Below are positions 1-7,077 of a DNA stretch of 13,358 nt, in pieces. Made by a program: the position numbers and the translations under genes. Source of the DNA: Bacteroidales bacterium (GTDB lineage: Bacteria > Bacteroidota > Bacteroidia > Bacteroidales > 4484-276); assembly GCA_029939965.1 (NCBI GenBank), contig JAOZRY010000044.1:1-13358 (forward strand), written 5' to 3'. Below the pieces are notes generated by a model. It was not told the origin of the DNA. It saw only the letters and a list, made by a program, of their open reading frames with translations, and ran no database searches. Each line of letters starts with the position of its first letter. Within the stretch, counting starts at the first letter, position 1.

Positions 1-169
1 GGCCACTTCAGCAAGCTACCACTCCAATCCCTGCCGCAGGCACCATCCGTTGGGCTATTGTTTTTCCATTACTTCAAACACCAGATTTTTCAATTTCCAA
101 TTTTAATTGCAAAAACCTTATCCCTTTTTCTCAAACCTTCGTAAAAATGATTTTCCCATAATTTCAGCA

Positions 170-185
170 ACCTTATTACCTTATT
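170..185 (+). repeat. two tandem copies of the octamer ACCTTATT
   Basis: Two head-to-tail copies of ACCTTATT. With two flanking bases they form an 18-base word (168-185) that recurs exactly at 10582-10599, more than 10 kb away in another intergenic gap. Further copies lie at 10526-10533, inverted at 10611-10618, and inverted at 13259-13266. All the copies I found are intergenic. The function is unknown; it could be a protein-binding site or a dispersed intergenic repeat. Confidence 0.6.
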
Positions 186-273
186 CAGGTCGAAACGTAA
201 GTCCCTCCGTGAATTTAGTAAAGCGCTAGGGCATTTATTAGCTCAACGTTTACCCAGATCAATTCAATGTGTA

Positions 274-306
274 AGTCAGGGCTTGACTCTAAGTCAAACC
301 CTGACT
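274..306. repeat. perfectly placed 15-bp inverted repeat with 3-nt loop
   Basis: Arms 274-288 and 292-306 are complementary at 14 of 15 positions around the loop CTA. The one mismatch, C282 against A298, becomes a G-U wobble if the minus strand is transcribed, so the minus-strand RNA would pair throughout. Each arm is itself an AGTCA-N5-TGACT dyad, so the element reads both as a hairpin and as two copies of a small palindrome. No T-tract follows on either side, which argues against an ordinary intrinsic terminator. A mobile-element end, an operator, or a processed RNA hairpin are all possible. Confidence 0.65.
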
Positions 307-443
307 ACTCAACTACCTGGGATTTGGAAGTGTTTACCGAAAAGTGTGCTAACTTTTTTTGTATTCCCTACAAATCCCGGGAGCTTTGTCACCCTTCTAC
401 GATTCGGGGAAGGGACGGGGATGGGGCGGGCATTACCGGCAAT

Positions 444-527
444 AGCCATCCCGTGAATCATGACTGGCATAGAAACCTCTTTTTGAAATAATTAGTGCTG
501 TCGTGCAAAACAATTCACGGGGTGGCT
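444..527. repeat. 15-bp inverted repeat with 54-nt spacer
   Basis: Arms 444-458 and 513-527 are complementary at 14 of 15 positions. The exception, T449 with G522, is a U-G wobble in a plus-strand transcript, so that RNA could form an uninterrupted 15-bp stem closing a 54-nt loop. Neither arm lies in a recognisable gene. A small structured RNA, or the terminal repeats of a very short decayed element, would fit. I see no target-site duplication. Confidence 0.5.
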
Positions 528-643
528 TTATAGAGATGGGGGCAGGTTATGCCCAGAACGATTGCTATCCTCGAAACCCGGAACATTTACTTCAAAAAAA
601 ACAAATTTTCAGCTTGCAATTGTTTTCCTAAAAATCTTAAAAT

Positions 644-680
644 TACCGATTCAATTTATCATTGAATTCGCAAAACGGTA
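644..680 (-). terminator. possible frr transcription terminator
   Basis: ATTCAAT at 649-655 pairs with ATTGAAT at 661-667 around a 5-nt loop. An outer TACCG/CGGTA pair (644-648 with 676-680) extends it across an 8-nt bulge. It lies about 55 nt beyond the frr stop codon in the direction of frr transcription and is followed there by a moderately U-rich stretch. The stem is AT-rich and the U-tract is broken, so this is a weak candidate. Confidence 0.3.
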
Positions 681-734
681 AACTGACAACAAAAAAATTA
701 AATAATATGTTGGTTGATTTTACAAATTAAGAGC

Positions 735-1298
735 CTAAACTTCCATCATATCTTTTTCTTTAACATCGCTAAGCTCATCAACTTTTTTAATAAACTTATC
801 AGTAAGTTTCTGTATATCATCTTCGAGGTGTTTAATTTCATCCTCAGAAATGCCATCATTTTTCAAGGCTTTCGCATCATCATTAGCACTACGGCGAATA
901 TTGCGAATACCAACTTTGGTGCTTTCAGCTTCATTTCTTGCCTGTTTTACCAGGTTTCTACGTCGCTCTTCGGTAAGTGGAGGCACCTGTATGCGGAGTA
1001 CCTCACCATCGTTGCGAGGATTAAACCCAAGGTTTGCAGCCATGATTGCTTTTTCCATAACCGGCAAAATACTTTTATCGAAAGCCTGAACAATTATTTG
1101 TCGGGCATCAGGTGTGTTTATGTTAGCAGCCTGATTTAGAGGTGTCATCACACCATAATAATCAATCTTGACATCAATAAGCATATCGGGTGATGCTTTG
1201 CCTGTTCTGATTTTTTGAAAATTGCGTTCCAAATGAACAATGGCATTTTGCATTCCTTCGCTGGCTTCATCTAAAACAAATTGGCTTTCTTCGGTCAT
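735..1298 (-). CDS. frr: ribosome recycling factor
   Basis: This protein, RRF, frees ribosomes from mRNA after termination by splitting the post-termination complex together with EF-G in the cytoplasm. The 187-residue product matches the usual length of about 185 and is collinear with E. coli RRF as I remember it: RTGKASP at 31-37, DYYGVMTPL at 46-54, MEKAIMAANLGFNP at 81-94, VPPLTEERRR at 105-114 and IRNIRRSAND at 131-140. The start at 1298 is chosen because the frame continues upstream for 61 codons of Cys- and Phe-rich residues unlike RRF, and because a promoter box at 1326-1333 lies inside that extension. In many bacteria frr follows pyrH; no pyrH lies upstream here, so the gene appears to be transcribed alone. 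Identification is very secure. Confidence 0.97.
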   Translation of the reverse strand: MTEESQFVLDEASEGMQNAIVHLERNFQKIRTGKASPDMLIDVKIDYYGVMTPLNQAANINTPDARQIIVQAFDKSILPVMEKAIMAANLGFNPRNDGEVLRIQVPPLTEERRRNLVKQARNEAESTKVGIRNIRRSANDDAKALKNDGISEDEIKHLEDDIQKLTDKFIKKVDELSDVKEKDMMEV

Positions 1299-1325
1299 AG
1301 TTTTGAACTTTAATGTTTGCGTGTG

Positions 1326-1333
1326 CAAATATA
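1326..1333 (-). promoter_or_regulatory. Bacteroidota -7 box for frr
   Basis: Read on the minus strand this is TATATTTG followed by CA, an exact TAnnTTTG match to the -7 element used by the primary sigma factor of Bacteroidota. The box ends 28 nt before the frr start codon, giving a short leader. No clear -33 TTTG box sits at the expected distance. The same TATATTTGCA word precedes the signalling operon at 9005-9014. Confidence 0.6.
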
Positions 1334-1584
1334 AAATATTGAGTAATACAGATACACATCTACAAAAAAAATAGCTGGCAGCTCGCAGATTATTGAAAAA
1401 TATACAACAAACAGCGATATCAACAATTGCTCTGGTGTGGTTGCTTGTTAAAGTATTTGCCTGTCCGGGGCACGAGCGCAAAAGCCCTCATTAATAAATC
1501 ACAAACAGAAAGTTTATTTTGGTCAATCCAGAATATCATTCTTAATATCAGAAAGCCGGATCAATGTTTTCGGAGTATTTTTTT

Positions 1585-1592
1585 TACTTTTG
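1585..1592 (+). promoter_or_regulatory. possible -7 box ahead of the first permease
   Basis: TACTTTTG matches TAnnTTTG exactly, but it lies about 160 nt before the permease start, has no good -33 box, and directly abuts the shared upstream element at 1599-1616. It may be a secondary or chance promoter; the site at 1699-1714 is the better candidate. Confidence 0.3.
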
Positions 1593-1598
1593 TATCAA

Positions 1599-1616
1599 TG
1601 TTCGCAATTGTACAAT
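1599..1616 (+). promoter_or_regulatory. putative enhancer (upstream activator) site A
   Basis: TGTTC-N6-GTACAAT, containing the imperfect dyad TGTnC-N6-GnACA. The same pattern occurs at 9085-9102. In both places the first T lies exactly 101 bp before the T of TGGCAC, and a CCGAACA word, whose GAACA is the reverse complement of TGTTC, follows about 30 bp downstream (1629-1635 here). That spacing suits an enhancer-binding activator of sigma-54 RNA polymerase. The activator is not encoded in the window. Confidence 0.5.
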
Positions 1617-1698
1617 CTATCACGCTATCCGAACAATTTCCTGGTAATTTATTTTTCATGTATTTTCGTTATAATTATAAATCAAATACTTATCATAA

Positions 1699-1714
1699 TT
1701 GGCACGAAATATGA
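1699..1714 (+). promoter_or_regulatory. sigma-54-like -24/-12 promoter of the first permease
   Basis: TTGGCAC-N5-ATGA compares with the sigma-54 consensus TGGCACG-N4-TTGC. The -24 part is perfect and the -12 part keeps T and G but has A where C is usual. The start codon of the permease is 37 nt downstream, placing the expected transcript start near 1725. The same element, with the same -12 deviation, occurs at 9185-9200, which supports function over chance. Confidence 0.55.
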
Positions 1715-1750
1715 GAAGTCATAAACTTCAACAAACTGAACAAGCAGATC

Positions 1751-4174
1751 ATGCTCAGAAACTATTTTCTATCTACTTTCCAAAATTTGCGCCGTAATCT
1801 GGGTTATTCAATAATCACGATATTTGGCTTTGCTGTGGGCCTTGCATCATTTATCGTCATTTTTTTGTATATAAAAAGTGAGATCAATTATGACAGAAAT
1901 TGGAAAAATGTTAACCGGATATACCGCATTACCGAAACCCTGAATATGGCAGGAAAAGACGATCGTTTTGCTCTTACATCATTCCCGGTTGCCCCGGCAC
2001 TAAAAGAGGCTATTCAGGGTATTGAAACGGTAGTTAGATTTTCGATGATGGGAAAACAGTTGCTCGAAGTTGGTGAGAATGTGTTTACGGTAGAAAATAT
2101 GTATGCTGCCGATTACGACTTTTACAAAATATTTAATTACACTTTTTTGTGTGGCGATCCTGAGACTGCACTTACCGAGCCACGAACTGCAATTATTTCG
2201 GAAACTGAAGCTATAAGGCTTTATGGCAGCATTGATGTTATTGGTGAAATTTTTGAAACCCCCAAGAATAGTATTAAGATAACAGGGGTTTTTAAAAATG
2301 ATGATTTTGTTTCGCACTTTATCCCGAACATCCTTGTTTCGACAGGCACAATTTCAAAAGATTTTTCTAAGAAATTAAATGCTGACTGGTTTAGAATGAT
2401 TAGCTATACCTACATTCTTGCCGAGCCGGGAACTACGCTAAAAGAATTAAAAAGAAGTATATTACAATGGACTACCGAAACCATTGATCCGTGGGTGAAT
2501 GAAAAAGAATTGTCGGCAAGAGCCTCGTTTCTCGTTGAACCCATATCCAAAATTCATTTCAATAACACACTGCAATATGATATGTCGACCAATACAAGCA
2601 CAAAATATATTTTTATTTTTGGAGCCATAGGCATATTTATTTTGCTTATTGCAAGCATCAACTATATGAATTTGGCAACCGCAAAATCTTTTCGCAGGGC
2701 ACGCGAAATCGGCATAAGAAAAGTATCAGGAGCAACCAGAACACAACTCATTTTTCAATTTCTTTTTGAAGCAGTAATATTCAGCCTGATATCGATGATA
2801 ATATCATTGATCCTTATCGAAATATTTACTCCGGTATTTAATCAGATTACCGAAAAAAACCTTTCGCTTTTTCGTGAAACCCCCGGAATGGATTTCCAGT
2901 TTATTTGGTTACAAGTTATTATAATCGTAATACTTGTGGGGGTTTTTTCAGGAAGTTTCCCGGCTTTTGTGCTTTCATCATTTAAGCCAATTCATGTTCT
3001 AAAAGGTGTTGGCCTTAAAGTAACTACACGAAATGTTACTTTTAGCACTGCCGGAATCCGCAAAACTCTGGTTGTAATACAGTTCAGCATTTCTGTGGCT
3101 ATGCTCATCAGTACATGGATTGTGTATGATCAGTTGCAGTATATGCGCAACAGTAATCCGGGTTTTGATAAAGATAATGTGATGGTAATAAACCTTCCTT
3201 CCGATACATTAATGGCAACAAAAAAAGAGGCCTTTTTCGAAGAACTAAGCAATTATTCAGGCATCGAAAAAGTGGCTGCAACTAATTCCATGCCCGGATA
3301 CAGACACGGCCGTCTTTTGTTTTTTATTGATAACGAAGGGCAGTGGATCAATAAAACGATGAACCTTTTTGTTGTAGATGATGAATACATGAATCTGCTT
3401 GGCTTGGAACTAAAATCCGGTAGATTTTTTAGTAAGGATTTTTCCAACGATGATACAGCTGCATTTGTCGTTAATGAAGCTACAGTAAAGTATCTGGGAA
3501 TTGATGAGCCTTTGGGACAAAAAATGAAATGCGGACTAAATGTTAATGGCCGAATTGTGGGGGTTATCAAAAATTTTTATTATGCTTCGCTACAAAACAA
3601 TGTTGAGCCTCTGGTTTTGGTTTATAAGCCTAAATGGCTAACTCGGGTAGCCGTAAAAATTAATCCTGAAACCATAAAGCAAACCATTGATTTTATCGAA
3701 TCAAAATGGGAGGGATTTGAACAAAAGCAGCCATTTACCTATTCATTTCTCGATGCCAATTTCGACCGGCACTATAACCGCGAACGCCGCCTACTAAATA
3801 TTATTGGGTATTTCGCTATCCTAATAGTAATTATTTCATCGATGGGATTGCTCGGACTGGCTTCGTTTACTGCCGAACAACGCACCAAAGAAATCGGTAT
3901 CCGCAAAATAATGGGCGGCACCGAAAAACAAATAATCGCACAGCTTGTAAAAGAGTTTATAAAATTGATACTAATTGCTGGTATTGTGGCAATTCCGGCA
4001 AGTTACTGGTTAATGAGCATCTGGTTGAATGAATTTGCAAACAGAATTACTTTACAATGGACATACTTTGCTTATTCGCTTATTGTGGCAATAACCATAG
4101 CAGCACTCACAGTAATATCGCAGGCTATTAAGGCAGCTCGTGCCAATCCGATTGATGTTTTGAACTACGAGTAA
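1751..4174 (+). CDS. FtsX/MacB-family ABC transporter permease (first copy)
   Basis: Inner-membrane subunit of a MacB/LolCE-like ABC system, a class that works by mechanotransmission and moves substrates out of the periplasm or off the membrane. The 807 residues form two tandem units. Unit one has a helix near 18-41, a large periplasmic MacB-type domain (about 42-284), then helices near 285-305, 337-360 and 386-408. Unit two repeats this with a helix near 436-458, a periplasmic domain, and helices near 681-703, 736-758 and 771-791. The FtsX coupling motif appears twice, as REIGIRKVSGA (318-328) and KEIGIRKIMGG (713-723). There is no ATPase domain; the separate ATPase at 9585 is the obvious partner. 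It is collinear with the permease at 10722. The substrate is unknown. The start has no Shine-Dalgarno, as is usual in this phylum. The gene is probably controlled from the site at 1699-1714. Confidence 0.9.
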   Translation: MLRNYFLSTFQNLRRNLGYSIITIFGFAVGLASFIVIFLYIKSEINYDRNWKNVNRIYRITETLNMAGKDDRFALTSFPVAPALKEAIQGIETVVRFSMMGKQLLEVGENVFTVENMYAADYDFYKIFNYTFLCGDPETALTEPRTAIISETEAIRLYGSIDVIGEIFETPKNSIKITGVFKNDDFVSHFIPNILVSTGTISKDFSKKLNADWFRMISYTYILAEPGTTLKELKRSILQWTTETIDPWVNEKELSARASFLVEPISKIHFNNTLQYDMSTNTSTKYIFIFGAIGIFILLIASINYMNLATAKSFRRAREIGIRKVSGATRTQLIFQFLFEAVIFSLISMIISLILIEIFTPVFNQITEKNLSLFRETPGMDFQFIWLQVIIIVILVGVFSGSFPAFVLSSFKPIHVLKGVGLKVTTRNVTFSTAGIRKTLVVIQFSISVAMLISTWIVYDQLQYMRNSNPGFDKDNVMVINLPSDTLMATKKEAFFEELSNYSGIEKVAATNSMPGYRHGRLLFFIDNEGQWINKTMNLFVVDDEYMNLLGLELKSGRFFSKDFSNDDTAAFVVNEATVKYLGIDEPLGQKMKCGLNVNGRIVGVIKNFYYASLQNNVEPLVLVYKPKWLTRVAVKINPETIKQTIDFIESKWEGFEQKQPFTYSFLDANFDRHYNRERRLLNIIGYFAILIVIISSMGLLGLASFTAEQRTKEIGIRKIMGGTEKQIIAQLVKEFIKLILIAGIVAIPASYWLMSIWLNEFANRITLQWTYFAYSLIVAITIAALTVISQAIKAARANPIDVLNYE

Positions 4175-4203
4175 AGGAGAATGGTTATTGACACTTCTTT
4201 TAT

Positions 4204-4222
4204 TTCCAAAGTATGTTTGGAA
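4204..4222. terminator. hairpin between convergent genes, possible weak terminator
   Basis: TTCCAAA and TTTGGAA form a perfect 7-bp stem around a 5-nt loop, in the 134-nt gap where the permease and the methyltransferase gene converge. Neither strand has a T-tract after it, so if it terminates transcription it does so weakly or with help from Rho. Confidence 0.3.
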
Positions 4223-4308
4223 GGTTGGGGAAACGTATAATATATTTATGAAATCGAATGAAAGAGCACAAAACCAAAGATTATTGAATTTTCAGTTTCA
4301 TTGTATCC

Positions 4309-5199
4309 TTATTTCTTTACTTTTAAAAATAAATTAATTCCAAGCGGCTCCCTTATTACTTCAATATTTTCTTGGGCAATTCCGGCTCTCAATGCAAAAT
4401 CAACAAGTTCCTCTTCGGAGCGGTGGTAGAGAAACCAATCTCCTAATACCTCCATAATTTTGCGGGATGGGTTTATCACATTAAAATTCCCAATAATCAT
4501 CTCTCCACCCGTTTTCACAAAATCATAATATTTTTTTACCATGTAAACAAAATGCTTATCCTTGAAATAATCGAAAAGACCAGCACTCCAAATCAAGTCA
4601 TATTTTTTCTCGGGCACATACCTTATCACATTCCGGTTACTAAAGGATAAATATTTCAGGTTTTGAAGGTGTTTATTTTTTGCATAAGCTATGGCTCTTT
4701 TATCCAGATCGAGCAAATCGAAACTTAGCTGATTTTCGGTGGTTTTCTGAAAATATTCAAAAACTTCAGTAACAGGACCGCTGCCAAGTATTAACACATT
4801 TTTTTCCTTCCCATCAGCATTACGGTTCAGCTTGGTTAGTACATTTTTCGCTAAAGCCTTTCGATTAATAACAGCAATTGCTGCAGGAAAAGTGTGGAAA
4901 AATTCATCCCATTTCCGGTATCTCTCATCCGGATTTACATATTGCTGATATATTTTTTCGATTATAAAAAAATCGCCATTATAACCAAACGGCTTTGTAA
5001 ACGAAAAACCAATAATAGTGTTGGGATTTAAAATTGGTTGCATTACCTCTCTAAAACTAAGAATATCGTTGGGATTAATTTGATCAACAAATTGAAGAAT
5101 ATCTTCATATTCGCCAGGCTCCGGGCCATGATTTGCAAACAGGTTTTCGAGTAACTCTTCAAGTTTAACGCCGGAAAGTGTAGTATTCATATCAATCAT
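4309..5199 (-). CDS. PhcB-like class I SAM-dependent methyltransferase
   Basis: The 296-residue protein has an N-terminal helical part with KPFGYNGD at 69-76, then a Rossmann methyltransferase fold: SAM loop VLILGSGPV (135-143), acidic strand end DLLDLDKRA (161-169), WSAGLFDYF (204-212), and GGEMIIGNF (231-239) followed by NPSR and DWFLYHR (254-260), ending GINLF. This series matches, from memory, the family containing Ralstonia PhcB and the cyclic-nucleotide-domain methyltransferases, often annotated as 3-hydroxypalmitic acid methyl ester biosynthesis proteins. PhcB methylates a 3-hydroxy fatty acid to make a quorum signal; whether this protein uses the same substrate is inference. It is the last gene of a four-gene operon with three phosphorelay proteins, starting 23 nt after the LytTR gene. 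Met4 (5190) is an alternative start. No signal peptide is visible, so it is probably cytoplasmic. Confidence 0.8.
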   Translation of the reverse strand: MIDMNTTLSGVKLEELLENLFANHGPEPGEYEDILQFVDQINPNDILSFREVMQPILNPNTIIGFSFTKPFGYNGDFFIIEKIYQQYVNPDERYRKWDEFFHTFPAAIAVINRKALAKNVLTKLNRNADGKEKNVLILGSGPVTEVFEYFQKTTENQLSFDLLDLDKRAIAYAKNKHLQNLKYLSFSNRNVIRYVPEKKYDLIWSAGLFDYFKDKHFVYMVKKYYDFVKTGGEMIIGNFNVINPSRKIMEVLGDWFLYHRSEEELVDFALRAGIAQENIEVIREPLGINLFLKVKK

Positions 5200-5222
5200 T
5201 CGCAGGTATAGTTATGCGTGAG

Positions 5223-5987
5223 TTACAGCTCCTCAGTTTTGAGTTTCGATTGTAACAACTCTTTTTTATCATCAGCCACAGTTATCACACTCATTTTATC
5301 TGCAATAATTAATTCAGGAAATTTTAGGAGGAAAATTTTGTGTGTGTTTACAATATAATTCTGATTAACCCGAACAAAACGATTATCAGTCAATTCCTTC
5401 TCAAGTTCATTAATAGTTTTAGAAGTTTTGGCTTCCCCTTCCTTTAAATGGAATATTGACCGGCCTTCTTCACTTTTAATATAATACAAATCATTAAGAT
5501 TAATCTTTTCCAAACCCTTTTCACCATCAATAATCATTACATTTTTCCTATCTCCACTCCCATCGGTATAAAAGCTGTTGTACTGATCGCTTTCCATCTT
5601 TGCTGTAATGTCACTGGCAAATTTGAATTTAGCAATTTCAATATTTGTCTGAAGATCTTTTTCGGTAAATGGTTTTATAATATAGCCATAAGGCAGGGAT
5701 ACTTTTGCTTTTTCGATGGTTGCTATATCAGCATTAGCAGTAAGATAAATAATAGGTACATCATGATTTTTACGAATAATAGTAGCCGCCTCAATACCAG
5801 TCATATCACCTTTAAGCATAATATCCATCAGTATAATATCAGGTAACATTTTATTTACACTTTCAATTGCATCTTTCCCGGTTGAAACAGAACCGATAAC
5901 TGAATAGCCTAAACTTTCGAGGCTCTCCTCAATATCTGTAGCCACCAGCAATTCATCTTCAACAATCAACACTTTGTATTCTGACAT
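5223..5987 (-). CDS. LytTR-type response regulator
   Basis: A 254-residue two-domain transcription regulator and the likely DNA-binding output of the operon. The receiver domain (about 4-120) has the acidic pair E10/D11, phospho-acceptor D55 within ILMDIML, switch residue T83 and K105 before P106. A linker of about 25 residues leads to a LytTR domain (about 148-250) recognisable by LYYIKSEEGRSIFHL and FVRVNQNYIVNTHKI. LytTR domains bind paired short direct repeats ahead of target promoters; I could not identify such sites in the window. The gene follows the receiver-kinase gene by 11 nt and precedes the methyltransferase by 23 nt. In a Phc-like reading it occupies the place of PhcQ, but the output domain differs. 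Confidence 0.92.
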   Translation of the reverse strand: MSEYKVLIVEDELLVATDIEESLESLGYSVIGSVSTGKDAIESVNKMLPDIILMDIMLKGDMTGIEAATIIRKNHDVPIIYLTANADIATIEKAKVSLPYGYIIKPFTEKDLQTNIEIAKFKFASDITAKMESDQYNSFYTDGSGDRKNVMIIDGEKGLEKINLNDLYYIKSEEGRSIFHLKEGEAKTSKTINELEKELTDNRFVRVNQNYIVNTHKIFLLKFPELIIADKMSVITVADDKKELLQSKLKTEEL

Positions 5988-5998
5988 AAAAAAAGAAA

Positions 5999-7057
5999 TT
6001 ATATTTTAAATTTTATGATAAATTTCGCGCCATTATCATAACTGTAATTCATGTTGCCTTCGATTTGCTGCACAAGCTTTGTTACGATTTTCATCCCCAA
6101 TGAATCCACTTTTTCAAAATCAATATCATCAGGAATCCCAACTCCATTATCGATAACTTCGAGTTGAAAGCTTTGCTCATCCAGTCGTTTCAGGTTAATC
6201 ATTATTTTACCCTTATCTTTTCCAACGAAAGCATATTTAAAGGAATTTGAAATGAGTTCATTAATAATCAATCCACATGGAATTCCTGTATCTAAGGGCA
6301 GGTAAACATCCTCAATGTCGTATTCGAAAGTTACTTTGCCCTGTTGTTCAGAAAATGTACGTGCGAGATTCCCGGCCAGGCTCTTCACATAATTGGAAAA
6401 CATAATATTTGCCAGATTCTCGTTGCGATAAAGGTTTTCGTGAATCAAAGCCATCGTGCGTATCCTATTCTGACTTTCTTCAAGTAACATTTTCAACTTG
6501 GGATCATCAATCTGCCTTTCCTGCATTTTGAGGATACTGGAAATAATTTGCATATTATTCTTAACACGATGATGCACTTCTTTAAGCAGGATATCTTTTT
6601 CGGCCAGAGATCGTTTTAGATTTTCTTCGGCAATCTTTCGTTTTTGTTCTTTCTCTACCAATTCCCTAGTCATGATAATGTGACTGGCCAATTCGTCGAT
6701 TAAACTAAATAATTTTTTGGCCTCAACAGGTTTTATCAAATATCCATTAACACCCAGATCGATGGCTTCGAGGAAATACTCCTTAATACTGTAGGCCGAC
6801 ATGACAATCACCTTTATATCGGGCTCAATTTTCTTGATATGCCCGATCATTTCGAGGCCATCCATCACCGGCATACTAATATCTGTAATTATCAGATCAG
6901 GTTTATGTTCTTTATACAGATCAAGTCCCTCCTGCCCGTTTTCGCCGATAAAAAATTCAGTTACTCTGTTTGAAAGCAGCCTGTTGTATAAGAACCTAAT
7001 TGTGTCGTTGTCTTCAACAAACAGTAATGAAATATTGTGTTTGGGTCCCTGCGCCAT
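5999..7057 (-). CDS. receiver-HisKA_2 hybrid histidine kinase (PhcR-like architecture)
   Basis: A 352-residue soluble protein with its receiver first and kinase second. The receiver (about 8-125) has the acidic pair E15/D16, phospho-acceptor D59 in IITDISMPVMDG, switch S87 and K109 before P110. A coiled-coil-like charged linker (about 130-155) leads to a HisKA_2 domain with EVHHRVKNNMQ (160-170; phospho-acceptor His162 or His163). The ATPase domain follows, with N-box INELISNSFKYAF (265-277), DNGVGIP (303-309) and SLGMKIV (319-325). There is no DNA-binding or membrane segment. Such proteins take a phosphoryl group on the receiver and control a kinase, so it probably sits in the middle of the relay between the membrane kinase upstream and the LytTR regulator downstream. 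Ralstonia PhcR is likewise a receiver followed by a kinase domain, from memory. The gene starts 20 nt after the membrane kinase gene. Confidence 0.92.
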   Translation of the reverse strand: MAQGPKHNISLLFVEDNDTIRFLYNRLLSNRVTEFFIGENGQEGLDLYKEHKPDLIITDISMPVMDGLEMIGHIKKIEPDIKVIVMSAYSIKEYFLEAIDLGVNGYLIKPVEAKKLFSLIDELASHIIMTRELVEKEQKRKIAEENLKRSLAEKDILLKEVHHRVKNNMQIISSILKMQERQIDDPKLKMLLEESQNRIRTMALIHENLYRNENLANIMFSNYVKSLAGNLARTFSEQQGKVTFEYDIEDVYLPLDTGIPCGLIINELISNSFKYAFVGKDKGKIMINLKRLDEQSFQLEVIDNGVGIPDDIDFEKVDSLGMKIVTKLVQQIEGNMNYSYDNGAKFIIKFKI

Positions 7058-7077
7058 ATTGTGTAATGTTTATACGG

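Larger units (their letters stand above)
1..734. other. intergenic region without a convincing gene
   Basis: No reading frame in these 734 bases resembles a protein family I recognise. The first 60 bases are more GC-rich than the rest; in the minus direction they are open to the left edge but have no start codon, so a truncated gene cannot be supported. A 74-codon frame at 267-491 has odd composition, and its first residues are encoded by a hairpin. The stretch holds two notable inverted repeats (274-306 and 444-527), a doubled octamer at 170-185, and a possible frr terminator at 644-680. It looks like decayed or structured intergenic DNA between frr and whatever lies to the left. Confidence 0.6.

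Noticed and set aside
1..60. GC-richer start of the window as a truncated gene
   Set aside because: Minus-strand frames are open to the edge for only about 20 codons and have no start codon; the plus-strand frames end soon in stops. Not enough sequence to call.
267..491. 74-codon plus-strand frame
   Set aside because: No family resemblance; its 5' end is the hairpin at 274-306 and its 3' part overlaps an arm of the second inverted repeat. No promoter box found.
714..1139. 141-codon plus-strand frame antisense to frr
   Set aside because: It is the opposite strand of a certain gene and resembles nothing.
1299..1481. N-terminal extension of frr
   Set aside because: RRF begins at the Met at 1298 by comparison with the family; the extension is Cys/Phe-rich and contains the promoter box.
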